DNA of 64,000 nt from Cylicocyclus nassatus (lineage: Eukaryota > Nematoda > Chromadorea > Rhabditida > Strongylidae): positions 9,957,817 to 10,021,816 of the forward strand of contig CATQJL010000001.1 of NCBI GenBank assembly GCA_958299035.1. Direction: 5' to 3'. Under the pieces are notes generated by a model, which was given only the letters and a program-made list of their open reading frames with translations, ran no database searches and was not told the origin of the DNA. A program made the position numbers and the translations under genes. Shown piece after piece: positions 34,193-43,950 of the stretch; the stretch's first letter is position 1, and each line of letters opens with the position of its first letter.

Positions 34193-35992
34193 TCAAAAGA
34201 AATTATTGTGAAAAATTCTAAAACTCAACATATAGTCCGATTGTCGTCCAATTCTTCTTGTCTGTCGTATGATCTTTTGCGTTGCAAAGTAAGAATGAAC
34301 TTGTCTTGACTTGTTCATTTTCATTATGTTATCAATTGTGTTGAATATATCATTTACACTTCGTATGATATATCTCGGTTGATCATAATTCATTCATATT
34401 TTATAATATATTATATTTTTCTATACTCAGTTTTTTGAATTCGTTATTGAATATATTATATTTATACAGTATGTTTGGATTTCTATTCAAGCATTTGAAA
34501 ATTGAGGAAGATATCACACTTATGTCATATTCATTCTTAAGTAGTATATCTCTTAGTTTGAGATTTTTTGCATAAAATCGTTTAAGTATGTACATGTTCT
34601 TGCTATTCTAAGAGTTTCTGTATATACGGTTGCCTTTTTAATGTTGAATGAGATACTAGATGTAGAATGTATAAATCTTTTAACGTTAAAATTTAGAGCA
34701 GTCAGTTTTATTATATAATTTAGTAATCAATTTATTGTTTATTATTTGAATATTCAAGTCGAGATAGTTACAGCTATGGGTATTCAAATGTGTAGCTTCT
34801 ATTTGAAGTTTATGTTCGTAAATTTTTGTGACTAACTTGTGGATAGTATTTTCCTCCATGTTATGAATAAGTAATAGATCATCCATATATCTACAAGGTA
34901 TTATTTGGAAATTGTTTGTAATATTTTTAGTGGAGTACTTATATTCGTACCAGGAAAGTGTAAGATCTGCTAATAGTGGGCTAAAGTTACCACCTTGAGG
35001 AACTCCAATTTTTTGTTTTAAAGTATAAATGCTAAAGCGACAGAAACTATTATCTAGAATATAGTCTACTAAATATAGTAAATTTATTAAAGTATAAGAT
35101 CTGGATTTCGTACTTAAATGTGTCGTATCGCTGCTATAATAAATGTTATTGTTTCCATTAATTATAATGTATTTTTCATTTGCATTGCTGAAACATAGTT
35201 TTAAAAGTTCTTTTATATCAGATTTTATAATGTCGTGTGGTAGGCTTGTAAACATATTTGTAAAATCAGCTGAAAAAATCTTCATATCTTTCATGCTGAT
35301 ATTTGCTAGATTTTCGCTGATGTTAATGTTATCTATAGCCCAGTATCCGTTAAAATTATGATTTCTATTTTTTATAGCTTGCAAGTATTTTTTGAAATGA
35401 CTTTTAATGAATGTGAAAATCATTTTTGGTTCGATAGCTAGTGGTTTATACTGCTGTGTGTAGCACCAGTTAAGAATCTGAATTTAACAGGTGTTTTGTG
35501 TAGTTTTGGAACTGCATATATGAGTGGAATATTGTTAACTTTTTCTAAGTGCAGTTTGTTGCTACTGCAAAAAATTTTGTGTCTGTCGATAATTTCTGTA
35601 TTATCTTCCATTGTGTATATGTCATACGTTGAATTTTGTGAAAATTGTAAATTTGGTCCTAGTAAATTAATGCCTAGTTCATTCATTAAGTTTTGTATAT
35701 AAAATTTGATACATATCGGACAAAAATATTGCTGGCTTTATCTAATGGACATATCACAAAATTATTTCTTAGTTCTGTGAAGTATTTGGAATTGAAATCA
35801 TAAGTATGTTTGTTTTTTAATCTTGATTTGTAAAAAAGTGGTTTCAATTTATGTAGGAATTTTCTTGAAAGGAATTCTTTTATGTTGATGAGTTCCTCAT
35901 TACTTTTTTTGTATTTTTTGATATATGTATTCATGATCATTTCTACCCAGCTTTCTGGGGTCACAACAAAACATGTTGGTATATAATTATCA
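34193..35992 (-). pseudogene. Penelope-like element reverse transcriptase, frameshifted
   Basis: RNA-directed DNA polymerase of a retroelement, broken. In transcript order: an N-terminal frame (about 35,686-35,992, ending near VICPLDKASNIFV), a fingers frame (35,438-35,686, PKLHKTPVKFRFLTGATHSS), and a palm frame (34,686-35,423+) with motif A DFTNMFTSLPHD, motif B GVPQGGNFSPLLADL and the catalytic motif C CRYMDDLL. C-terminal segments follow (NFNVKRFIHSTSSISFN, then LRDILLKNEYDIS). At least four single-base frame changes separate these pieces, each marked by the conserved reading jumping frame, so it cannot encode a full protein. No GIY-YIG endonuclease is evident before the next element. Penelope-like (PKLHK and PLDKAS context) is preferred over LTR or LINE; subfamily uncertain. 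Much more AT-rich than its surroundings. Confidence 0.85.
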
Positions 35993-36091
35993 ACTTCGGA
36001 TCGAAAGTTTTTCGCTTATTTACAAAGTATAAATAAACTTATACCATCACAATGAATCAGTAACGTTATTCATCCTTTGAAATACTAGCAC

Positions 36092-36313
36092 ACTAGCTGG
36101 CTTACCCGGCTCCGCCGTATGTTCCGAATAGAAAATTCCATTTCTCAACCGATCCGGACCAAACTTGGCACACATACACTTCGGGCCCCGGCGGGTGTCA
36201 CAGTCCACTTTTCGTTATCGATCGATGTCGATTTTATCGATTTTTTGCAAAATTTGAGCTAGGGGGCTGGAATTTGGCCAGACAAACAGACATTCAGCTT
36301 TATATATAAGATT
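36092..36313. mobile_element. Helitron-like repeat, rearranged copy
   Basis: Begins CTAGCTGGCTTACCCGGCTC, the inverse of the terminus at 1,975-1,996, then GACCAAACTTGGCACACATA, TTATCGATCGATGTCGATT and finally CATTCAGCTTTATATATAAG. Parts are in the opposite relative orientation to the copy at 1,700, so it is rearranged or a chimera. Confidence 0.55.
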
Positions 36314-36705
36314 CTTGCCTACAAATCCATCTATTCCTTTCAACCTTTATTCAACTACACCTTCGCAACTTGCCTAATTTGCTTTTTGCACACAATGTCT
36401 TTGTACAAGCTACCTACTAACGATGTGAAACTAAGCCGTTAAAAGCAATTTCTTTGCAAAAAATAGCTTTTAACGGCTTATAACATCATCTACAAAAGTG
36501 CTCTGCATATAAGGAAGACAGATATGGAGTAAGCGTTCTATGCTGCATCTAATGGTATGCAATTTGCTTGATTTGGCCACTTCAATTTCTGACCATTTCC
36601 TTGTTAGTTTCTTTTGAGGATGAAAATTCTGATGACAGCTGCTGAGACATCTGACACATGGGTGCCATCGCTTCCTGCATTATTTTGTACCTCTGAGGAT
36701 GACAA

Positions 36706-37267
36706 CTCAGATAACCGCCGGGGCCATGCGGCCATGCGAATTTTGAGCAAGCGCGCACCGGAAAAATAGTTCGTTGATTTTTTGCGGTCCACTTGCAGAA
36801 ATTTGGAAGAACGTGTTTGAAGAACAATCGCGGTTTCTTTATAGATTAGCTGCGGCGTAGTGGCCGCATTCTCGCGGACTTTCCGCGAGTATATGCAGAA
36901 ATTTCGAGGGCCGCACGGTCCTTTGTGGAGGACCGCGCAACCCCCAGGTACTTTCCGTTGAGAGAAAGTACCTCAAACTTGAGTAATTTAACCAGCGTGA
37001 CACCTCTGCCACACAGAGTCTCACCTCTGCTCGGCGTACGCCTGAAACTGCCTAAAAAGGGTCCCGCTTGCTGAAAATTTGGCCAGCTCTCGCTGAAAGA
37101 AATTATTTGCCGAGCGCTTGCAGAAAATGCTGTATTGCTGCCCGCTGGCAGAATGCGACCGTAAATGAAGTGCCGCCCGCTGAAGATTTGGCCGCGCCTC
37201 AAAATTCTGCTGACCGCTTGCAGAAAAGCACGATTTGCGGACCGCCTGCCCCCGGCGATTATCTGAG
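36706..37267. mobile_element. TIR element (CTCAGATAATCGCC ends), copy 2
   Basis: Starts CTCAGATAACCGCCGGGG and ends CCCCGGCGATTATCTGAG; inverted relative to the copy at 9,770-11,089 and lacking its hAT insertion. AA lies on both sides. 562 bp with no intact protein; the overlapping minus-strand open frames are low-complexity products of CGCAAGCG repeats. Confidence 0.8.
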
Positions 37268-37477
37268 AAGCTGTTGAAATATCAATTAATACCTTAAATG
37301 ACTACACTTCTTCTTAAACTGGCAGAATCACACTTATAAGGTTGAACATCAAGTCGAAGCTGAACAATACGAGACTAGAAGGAACAATACTTCATTATCC
37401 CTAATTCAGATAGTAGCGCAGAGATGACAGCTTCAAAGCGAGATTTTCAACAATTAGGGATCAAAATGCACTCGTAA

Positions 37478-37679
37478 GGCTTGGACAAAGTTCACGCGAT
37501 TTGGTCATCGCGATTTAATCGCCGCGATTTTCATTCATTTTTATTTTATATTCAAAAATTTCGCGCTGGAAAAGTATCACAACCGAAATGCAAGCTGATC
37601 GGCATGCAGTGAACTCGTAACAGTTGTCTTGTAGCGATTGAATCGCGACGATCAAATCGCGTGGACTCTGTCCGAGGCC
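37478..37679. mobile_element. PIF/Harbinger-like MITE, TAA TSD (copy 2)
   Basis: Ends GGCTTGGACAAAGTTCACGC and GCGTGGACTCTGTCCGAGGCC with TAA flanks (37,475-37,477 and 37,680-37,682). 202 bp, the same length as the copy at 15,326. Confidence 0.85.
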
Positions 37680-37921
37680 TAACGCGAAAGTTCAACAAAT
37701 CAGAGTTAATACTGTCTGCTGTGCTTCCCTACTTAGCTCTGAAAATCAGGATCGGTTTTAATCTGGGCAAAACTCTGAGTTCAAAGCTCCGCGTAAACAC
37801 AGAGATAACTCTGTGTTCCGTCTTTGAAAATCAGAGTTATGCTTATTGAAATTTTGAGTTCCGCTTTCAAACTTCGGATTCCAACTCTCAGCTCGAAGTT
37901 TTGCTGTTTGAGGAGCTGTTA

Positions 37922-38157
37922 GGCCTCGGACAAAGTTACGCGATTTGATCGTCGCGAATGATTGCACAACACAATTGTAGCAATATCATTACATGCCGAT
38001 CTTCTTGCATTTCGGTTGTGATGGTTTTCCAACACGCCTAGTCATGACTAATTGTCACAACCGAAAGACAGGAAGATTGGCATGCAATGAACTTGTAACA
38101 CTTGTCTTGTAGCGATTGAATTACGACGATCAAATCGTGTGAAGTCTGCTCGAGGCC
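37922..38157. mobile_element. PIF/Harbinger-like MITE, TTA TSD (copy 3)
   Basis: Ends GGCCTCGGACAAAGTTACGC and GTGAAGTCTGCTCGAGGCC with TTA flanks (37,919-37,921 and 38,158-38,160). 236 bp. It lies 242 bp from copy 2, suggesting local hopping. Confidence 0.85.
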
Positions 38158-38185
38158 TTACGGACTTTGCTGCAAAAGCTATGTT

Positions 38186-38250
38186 AAAGTTGGGAGTCGA
38201 ACCTGTGCGGTAGCGCAAAGATCCTATTACTAAACCTCTAGGATATGACT
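38186..38250 (-). repeat. tRNA-like sequence (possible SINE head)
   Basis: The minus strand has a perfect B box, GGTTCGACTCC, preceded by TTTGCGCTACCGCAC and an A-box-like GAGGTTTAGTAATAGG. The T-stem and acceptor do not pair well, so this is not a functional tRNA. A tRNA-derived SINE relic is the likeliest explanation. Confidence 0.35.
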
Positions 38251-38514
38251 AATCCTGAAGCTTAAAGTTTTGCTTTGACATAATATACTCATTGCATTAA
38301 CACTAGCATGTCAAAACAAGTTATATCAAAGCTTCACTCATTTTCACTTCTGTCGAGAAGTGGTGGTTTATCGCATGGATTGGTTTTTTGTGCGGCTGAG
38401 AGCTTTAAACAATAGTGAAAGCGGATGGCATACGCATTGATAAGAATGGACTATGAGAATTTGCGCTTAAAATGAACCCCTCAAAGTTTGCATTCTATGA
38501 TTTGGCCCACTTAC

Positions 38515-38777
38515 CGTATGCCTACAGTATCTCCACCAGATGGCACCAACGCAAGAAGGGGTTTTTTAACTAGCAACTGGTGCACCAAAACCTCACCGGG
38601 TCGAATTTTTTTTGCCATGTTTGTAACTTCATCCCACTTGCCGTTATCTACCGTAATCGCCCCAAATGAGTACGTATTAGTGTACGTAGCAAGTAGACTG
38701 TCCGTAATCTGCGTCGCAAATAAACCCACCGCCTTAGTTTTGACAAAGTTTTTGATTTTATCCTTTTTACCGTATAC
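38515..38777 (-). CDS. Candidate internal exon, unidentified
   Basis: A 263-nt exon bounded by acceptor CCGACCTAG and an ideal donor CG|GTAAGT. It is open throughout and protein-like: GKKDKIKNFVKTKAVGLFAT, QITDSLLATYTNTYSFGAIT, VDNGKWDEVTNMAKKIRPGE, VLVHQLLVKKPLLALVPSGG, DTVGIR. The plus-strand frame over the same bases lacks splice sites. No family recognised; no signal or membrane segment. It is flanked by MITEs on both sides, so neighbouring exons may be far away. Confidence 0.55.
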
Positions 38778-39004
38778 CTAGGTCGGCTATGTGACCCCAT
38801 GATGAAAAATGATTCCCATATTTATGATCAGCGCACCGAATAACCCCATGGGACAAGATTTTACAAAATTCAAAATTTTTCAAACTACTGCGCACCACGA
38901 TACCCGATCATGCCAGCTGAAATCAAGAGCAAAATGTATTCCGGAAAACTTTGTAGCTGGCGCTCTTCTTTCGTGCACTATTTGTCTTTCTCTGACCAAA
39001 CTCA

Positions 39005-39457
39005 CAAGGGAATGGTCAGAAGTCGAAGTGGCCAATCCATACAAGCTGCATACCATTGGATGCAGCTTAAAATGCTGATTTCAAATCTGTCTTCGGTATC
39101 TGCAGAGCGCATTTGTAAGCGAAGTTATGACCAGTTTTAGTGCGCAAAAATCGTATACAAAAATTGCGAGATTAGGCACATTATTGCCCTTTTCGCTCAC
39201 CTTTAGGTACTAACCATATGAAGTGACCTAGTTGCATGTTTTGGTCTTGCACTGAGCCGGGTATGGCTCTGTACGGCCGAGTTTGCCCCTTACACACATA
39301 AATTCTTAGCAAAATGATGGCCTTTAACGGGCCATAATTTTGTCCACAAAAGCGCTATGCAGATACGGAAGACGGATTTAAAGTCAGTGTTTTATGCTGC
39401 ATCTAATGGTATGCAGCTTGTATGGATTGGCCACTTCGATTTCTGACCATTCCCTTG
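39005..39457. mobile_element. TNA-target MITE family 1, complete copy 3
   Basis: Ends CAAGGGAATGGTCAGAAGTC and GACCATTCCCTTG, flanked by TCA on both sides (39,002-39,004 and 39,458-39,460). At 453 bp this is the reference copy for the interrupted ones. TCA shows that the middle base of the target is not restricted to A/T. Confidence 0.88.
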
Positions 39458-39473
39458 TCAGAGTTATCTCTGA

Positions 39474-40111
39474 CGAGGGAACGATCCCAACTTAAGGTGG
39501 CGATTTGGAATGAACCGCATATCATTAGATGTGCCTTGATGAGCTGATTCCAAATCTACCTTCCATATCTGCGACAACGTTATCTGCAAAAAGTTATGAG
39601 TGGTTGAAAATGTGAAGTTATTGGGGTTTCAATGCATAATGTGCTTCAAAATCCAACTTGAAAGTGTATGACTAGCATGATATTGGTTGTACTGATTTTA
39701 AGGAATGCTCACATTCTAAAGAAACGCAAATAAGTGTTTTTGAACAACTAATTTTCGAGAAAATGCGCCGCATATTTGCCAAATTTGGATTTTTCATTGC
39801 TCACAGCTTTTACCAAAGAGCTTTAGTTGCTTTTTAGCTGTTCAAAAACACTTATTTGTGTTCCTTTTGAATGTGAGCATTCCGCGAAATCAGTACACTC
39901 AATATCATGCTAGTCGTGCACTTTCAAGTTGGATTTTGAAGCACATTATGCATTAAAACCCTAATAACTTCACATTTTCAACTGCTCATAACTTTTTGCA
40001 AATAACGTTGTCGCAGATATGGAAGGCAGATTTGGAATCAGCTCATCAAGACGCATCTAACGATATGCGGTTCATTCCAATTCGCCACCTTAAGTTGGGA
40101 TCGTTCCCTTG
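39474..40111. mobile_element. TNA-target MITE family 2 (palindromic), copy A
   Basis: Ends CGAGGGAACGATCCCAACTT and AAGTTGGGATCGTTCCCTTG with TGA flanks (39,471-39,473 and 40,112-40,114). Arms of about 300 bp are inverted copies (ATTATGCATTAAAACCC; TTCAAAAACACTTATTTG). A second copy lies at 59,145-59,778. It sits 13 bp from family 1 copy 3. Confidence 0.88.
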
Positions 40112-40588
40112 TGAGTTCCATGATAGACCGGAACGCGCACCAAACCCTCGAGTTGTCGCAGAGCTCAGTGCGCGTTTGTGGCGTTGTTTCATGTGTAGAA
40201 CGATTTGGACAATGTTGCTCTGCTAGGAATAGACCACCGGTTACGGAGTATCTTGCCGCTTTCCAGATTTCTTCTGTCCAAGCCCTGTTAAGGAGGTCAA
40301 AAAAGTGCGCGTCACTTTAAAGATTATCCAGAGTTAATTCTGAGTTATAACTCTGGGTGTCGATAAGTTTACTACCGACTCAGATAATAATTCAGCTCGC
40401 TCGAATGATGGAAGTCGAATATCAAACAATGACCAATTCATTTTGAGCAAAGCTTATCTTAGGGCACCGCTAGCAGCTTACTCAGTATAAATGTAAAGAG
40501 ACAGTTGTTCTGTTATGGTATCTTAGTTATAGAGTGTTTAACAATCTCTTAACGAAGTACAACAACTGAATCGGTCATTTTACTTACG

Positions 40589-41066
40589 CCCAACCGGACT
40601 GGTGTCCTTCGCAGACTTTTTCACATAAGTAATTGTTGTCCACGCGACACTCGAAAAAGAAAAGTCTTGCGTTTTCCGTTTCACCTAAAAGACAATCTTT
40701 ATCACTGTGTTGACGCAATGGAAATCTATCGAATTTTCACTGCAGTCACGTAACTTTACTGTGCTCAGTTCAAACGTGATTTCCTCGGACAATAAAAAAA
40801 TAATTCTGCTCACGTCTTGCCCTAACTCATACTCACTCAGTCCGGTAGCACTAATGTGATGATTTCATTGACTGAAAATCAAATCAAATTTTTCACTTGT
40901 AGAAAACATGACTGTCAACGGTGTTTGATAAATTAGTTGAAACCTTGATCGTTATATAGCTGAAGTATGTTCAAGCAATGCGCAGCTTGCTCGGCATAAT
41001 GAGCAAATAATCTCTTCTGTACTCCAAGCATTATTTTTTGTAATAATATTCGTCCGCGTAGCATTT
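40589..41066 (-). CDS. Two candidate exons, one cysteine-rich (unidentified)
   Basis: Exon 40944-41066: acceptor GATAGAGTTGCAG, possible donor GTTTCA; the frame gives MLRGRILLQKIMLGVQKRLF, AHYAEQAAHCLNILQLYNDQ. Exon 40589-40684: acceptor TTGTCTTTTAG, donor GTAAGT; the frame gives ETENARLFFFECRVDNNYLC followed by EKVCEGHQSGW, whose cysteine spacing suggests a small disulfide-rich extracellular module. A second frame of the same exon is also open, so the choice rests on composition. Upstream ATG candidates in AAAAATGGC and AAAAATGTC lie at about 41,080-41,150. Whether the two exons belong together is not shown. Confidence 0.4.
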
Positions 41067-41249
41067 CTGCAACTCTATCACTGATCCATATGGATCGAAT
41101 AATTGTGACATTTTTTTCACTTACAAATTAACTCCAGTTCTCGCCATTTTTACCTTACTTTTAGTCATAAGTTTTTTTTGGAGGTTTTCATCTGTTTCAC
41201 TAAAATAAGATATACAACAACAAACATGAGAGCAAATGAGTGAATGAAT

Positions 41250-41470
41250 TTTATCACGCCTTCATGTTTGACAATGAGGCTAGCTCCTAATTTCCCTTTG
41301 CCCCGTCTACCTTACTCTCAACGGTTCAATCAGTTCAGCATAGTCTTTGCTTCATTAATGCTGCTCATAAAAATAACGACATCATTTGCAAGACAAAAAT
41401 GTAACAATCTTTCACTAACTCGTATTCCTTCATCGTCCCATGTAAATTGTCACCCAGTGAAAGACTGCTT
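41250..41470 (-). pseudogene. RTE-type LINE reverse transcriptase fragment
   Basis: The minus-strand frame reads TWDDEGIRVSERLLHFCLAN then DVVIFMSSINEAKTMLN before stops. This matches the RTE palm region around motif C (W-D-x-x-G-I/V-x-V ... L-H-x-x-F-A-D-D-I-V-x-I ... A-x-x-M-L), with the catalytic FADD changed to LAND. Truncated at both ends with in-frame stops: a dead copy. Confidence 0.7.
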
Positions 41471-41527
41471 GAATGGCTTCAACAAAGTACATATCACGCG
41501 ATGGAGCTTAAATTAAGTGGTCAGCGG

Positions 41528-41585
41528 GTTTTGCTATGGCGCTGTTGAGCAACGCCATAGCTGTTGGGCAGCGCCATAGCAAAAC
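41528..41585. repeat. Short inverted repeat
   Basis: TTTTGCTATGGCGCTG pairs with CAGCGCCATAGCAAAA, and the loop itself contains AACGCCATAGCTGTTGG. A compact GC-rich hairpin, possibly a transcription-unit terminus or a mini-MITE. Confidence 0.65.
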
Positions 41586-41859
41586 TGTGACAACTCCTTG
41601 TGACAACTAGCCAACAAGAACGTGCTTACGTCATGGGTTTTTTGCAAAGAAACCTCTTTCTTGAACTTGTTGTCAATGCTGTTCCAATCCGTGCCCTTGT
41701 TAGAGTGAGGATGATCTTTGTTAGGTGCTATTCAGTTGGGTGGGCTAAGTCACCATGTACGCAACATCTAAAATTGGTGAGAGGTAGTCTTTTTTCAAGT
41801 CATTCCGTTTTGTGCTCCCCTGCACATCCATCGGTGCTCCTATGTACGGCATGAGGTGC

Positions 41860-42758
41860 AGAGGAGTCCCACGATGCGATTGCCGTAATCGTTTCTGAGT
41901 TCAGTCCCATTTTTGCCAATCTAAATGCTAGATACAGTATTGGGACCGTTTCTCGTTCTCTCTCCATTTTCTTTCCCATTTTAATCAGGGATGAGAAGGC
42001 AGCAGTGATCAAAGAGGCCGTATAGCTGGTAATCTCAGGTTGGTATATAAGCTCTAGTCTAGCATGTGATGATTAGAAAGAAAGAGGCAGAAGGTCACAT
42101 TGTGTAGGAATGAGGTAAATTGAGAAAGACACAATGTAAAAGTAGCAGGAGGGAAAGCAGCATGCTAAATGAGAGCCCCGTTACCGCTTCGGACCAATTG
42201 AGTGCTTAACCTGGACCGGGTTTGCTAGCTGGTAAAAAATAAACAAATCTTCAAAACGCCACATTCTTTGACCAATTTTGAATCGAACAATAAATTTTAC
42301 TTTTCATAAAAAAACTCAAATGTTGAATCCACGAAAACCAACATCACAAACTTTATTTTTTTCTTTTCGCACATTCTCCTCTGGCGCCTGGTGAAAACTG
42401 GTTTCCAATTGTCCATTTATAGATTGTACATTGCCAAATAATTTTCGCACATTAATATACTCTTAACATACTTGATGGCCAAGAACTAGAGAACACAAAC
42501 AAAATGCTTCCGTATAATCATGAAGGTTACTGTCTGTATACCAACCGTGCGTACGTCGACACAACTGGTTTAGGTTTTCACCGTTAGCGATGATCGTGCA
42601 CCGCTGCTATATGTTAAAGTTGTTTAAGGGATTTCTGGAAGAAGTACTTTACGTGTTTCAAAGACTTCATGTGTCTACAAATGTTCCTACACAAATGCTA
42701 ATTTTTTTTACCCGTCATCTACCATTCGACACTTCTTAACATAAAATCTGCAAATTAC
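41860..42758. other. Intergenic stretch with Helitron-like end
   Basis: GGACCGGGTTTGCTAGCTGG near 42,213-42,232 resembles the repeat terminus at 1,975-1,996. The rest is AT-rich without supported genes. Confidence 0.4.
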
Positions 42759-42853
42759 ATGGCATCAGGCCGCGTCAATTCCTCTTTTTCTATGGTCAAA
42801 GAACTATCTCTGCAGTTAAAGCATCTATTGTCCCAAATCTGGTTTCAAGGATA
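42759..42853 (+). CDS. Candidate first exon, unidentified
   Basis: ATG in TTACATGGC opens MASGRVNSSFSMVKELSLQL then KHLLSQIWFQG, ending at a possible donor TA|GTGAGAG. The composition is plausible, but there is only one splice site and no downstream partner. Confidence 0.28.
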
Positions 42854-43950
42854 GTGAGAGAAGTTTGCTGAAGCAGGTGCGACGTTTTAGCTGCTACTTC
42901 GATATTCTTCGATGTTCCATCGCTCAGATTTCTGCATCTTCATTTATCAAATTACTACTTTTGGCAATATTTTAGTTTACATTCAAAAGTTATTGCAACC
43001 ATTTGCTTGTAAAAACTACTTCTCCTTTGTTCCTCAACTTTGCTCCTCTGGTGCTGTTTTCCAACTTAAGGGGCAAAAATTTATTATTTTCAGAGCCGGT
43101 ATTACAGAATGCTCTCAGATTCAATTAAAACAAAAAAATATCTTGAGAACTTAATCTCTACTTAATGGCCCAAAATTTCGCACCTCCGTTTTATCTTTCT
43201 TAGTTTATTTCTATTTTTGGAGTGTTCTAGAAAAAGTTTACGTCACACACTCCCCTAGCAACTTTACTTGAGCATAAGTGGCAATAAAAAATTTGTATTG
43301 TTACCTTTATCTCAAAAATCTTTCGTATTTGGCTAAGACGGATATATCCATCTTAGAAAAATTCGAAAGTTTTTTGGGGTTAAAGGTGTCATACATTAAT
43401 GCACTTTACCAGCGCCAGCAGGTGCAGCCTTCAGTACTTTTGTAATAAAAACAAAAATGTGCTGATTCATACAACCGAAACATCACTCAATAAGCTTGCT
43501 GTATCTTGTTCATGTATCTTGTGTATTGGTAAGAGTAAGGACTTTACAAAGCTTTCAAAGAGAGTACAATGCTTTCTTGCGTTATTGGTATCGATTGCTT
43601 GGACTAAATATGAAAGAAACCTAAGCTTGACTACTCACTTCACACAGTCCTCATGAATATGTTATTGACTTCCTTCTCAACAGATGTTTCAAGTTTTTCC
43701 ACTTAAATTCATAAGTTATTGACGTTACTCCCATTTCGTCAATGATGATCCATATGCTAGGCAAATTCTTAAGCTTAGGATGCTTTCAAAGCAAAGCGTT
43801 TCTGGCTTTCCTTACTTACTAGATGGGCTACACTATCTATAGGAATTTCTCAACCGTTCCGTAACAGAAAATGACATCCGCTTTGGTAGATCGAAACTTT
43901 AATAGGGCCACATTATGAAAATGATTCTGAAGCTCTAAAAAATGGGGCTA
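42854..43950. other. Intergenic stretch, no gene supported
   Basis: AT-rich; plus-strand frames at 42,912-43,154 and 43,399-43,656 lack splice sites. This region follows the 3' end of the minus-strand gene at 43,951. Confidence 0.4.

Larger units (their letters stand above)
33783..36603. mobile_element. TNA-target MITE family 1, copy 2, split by a retroelement
   Basis: The left part (33,783 to about 34,075; CAAAGGAACATTCAGAAGTC start, TTA flank) and right part (about 36,378-36,603; GACCATTTCCTTG end, TTA flank) together reproduce the complete copy at 39,005-39,457. The 2.3 kb between them is the Penelope-like reverse transcriptase and a Helitron-like piece. Similar 13-mers TTTGTCCTTTGCA and TTTGCTTTTTGCA at the two break points may be a decayed target duplication. 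Confidence 0.8.
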
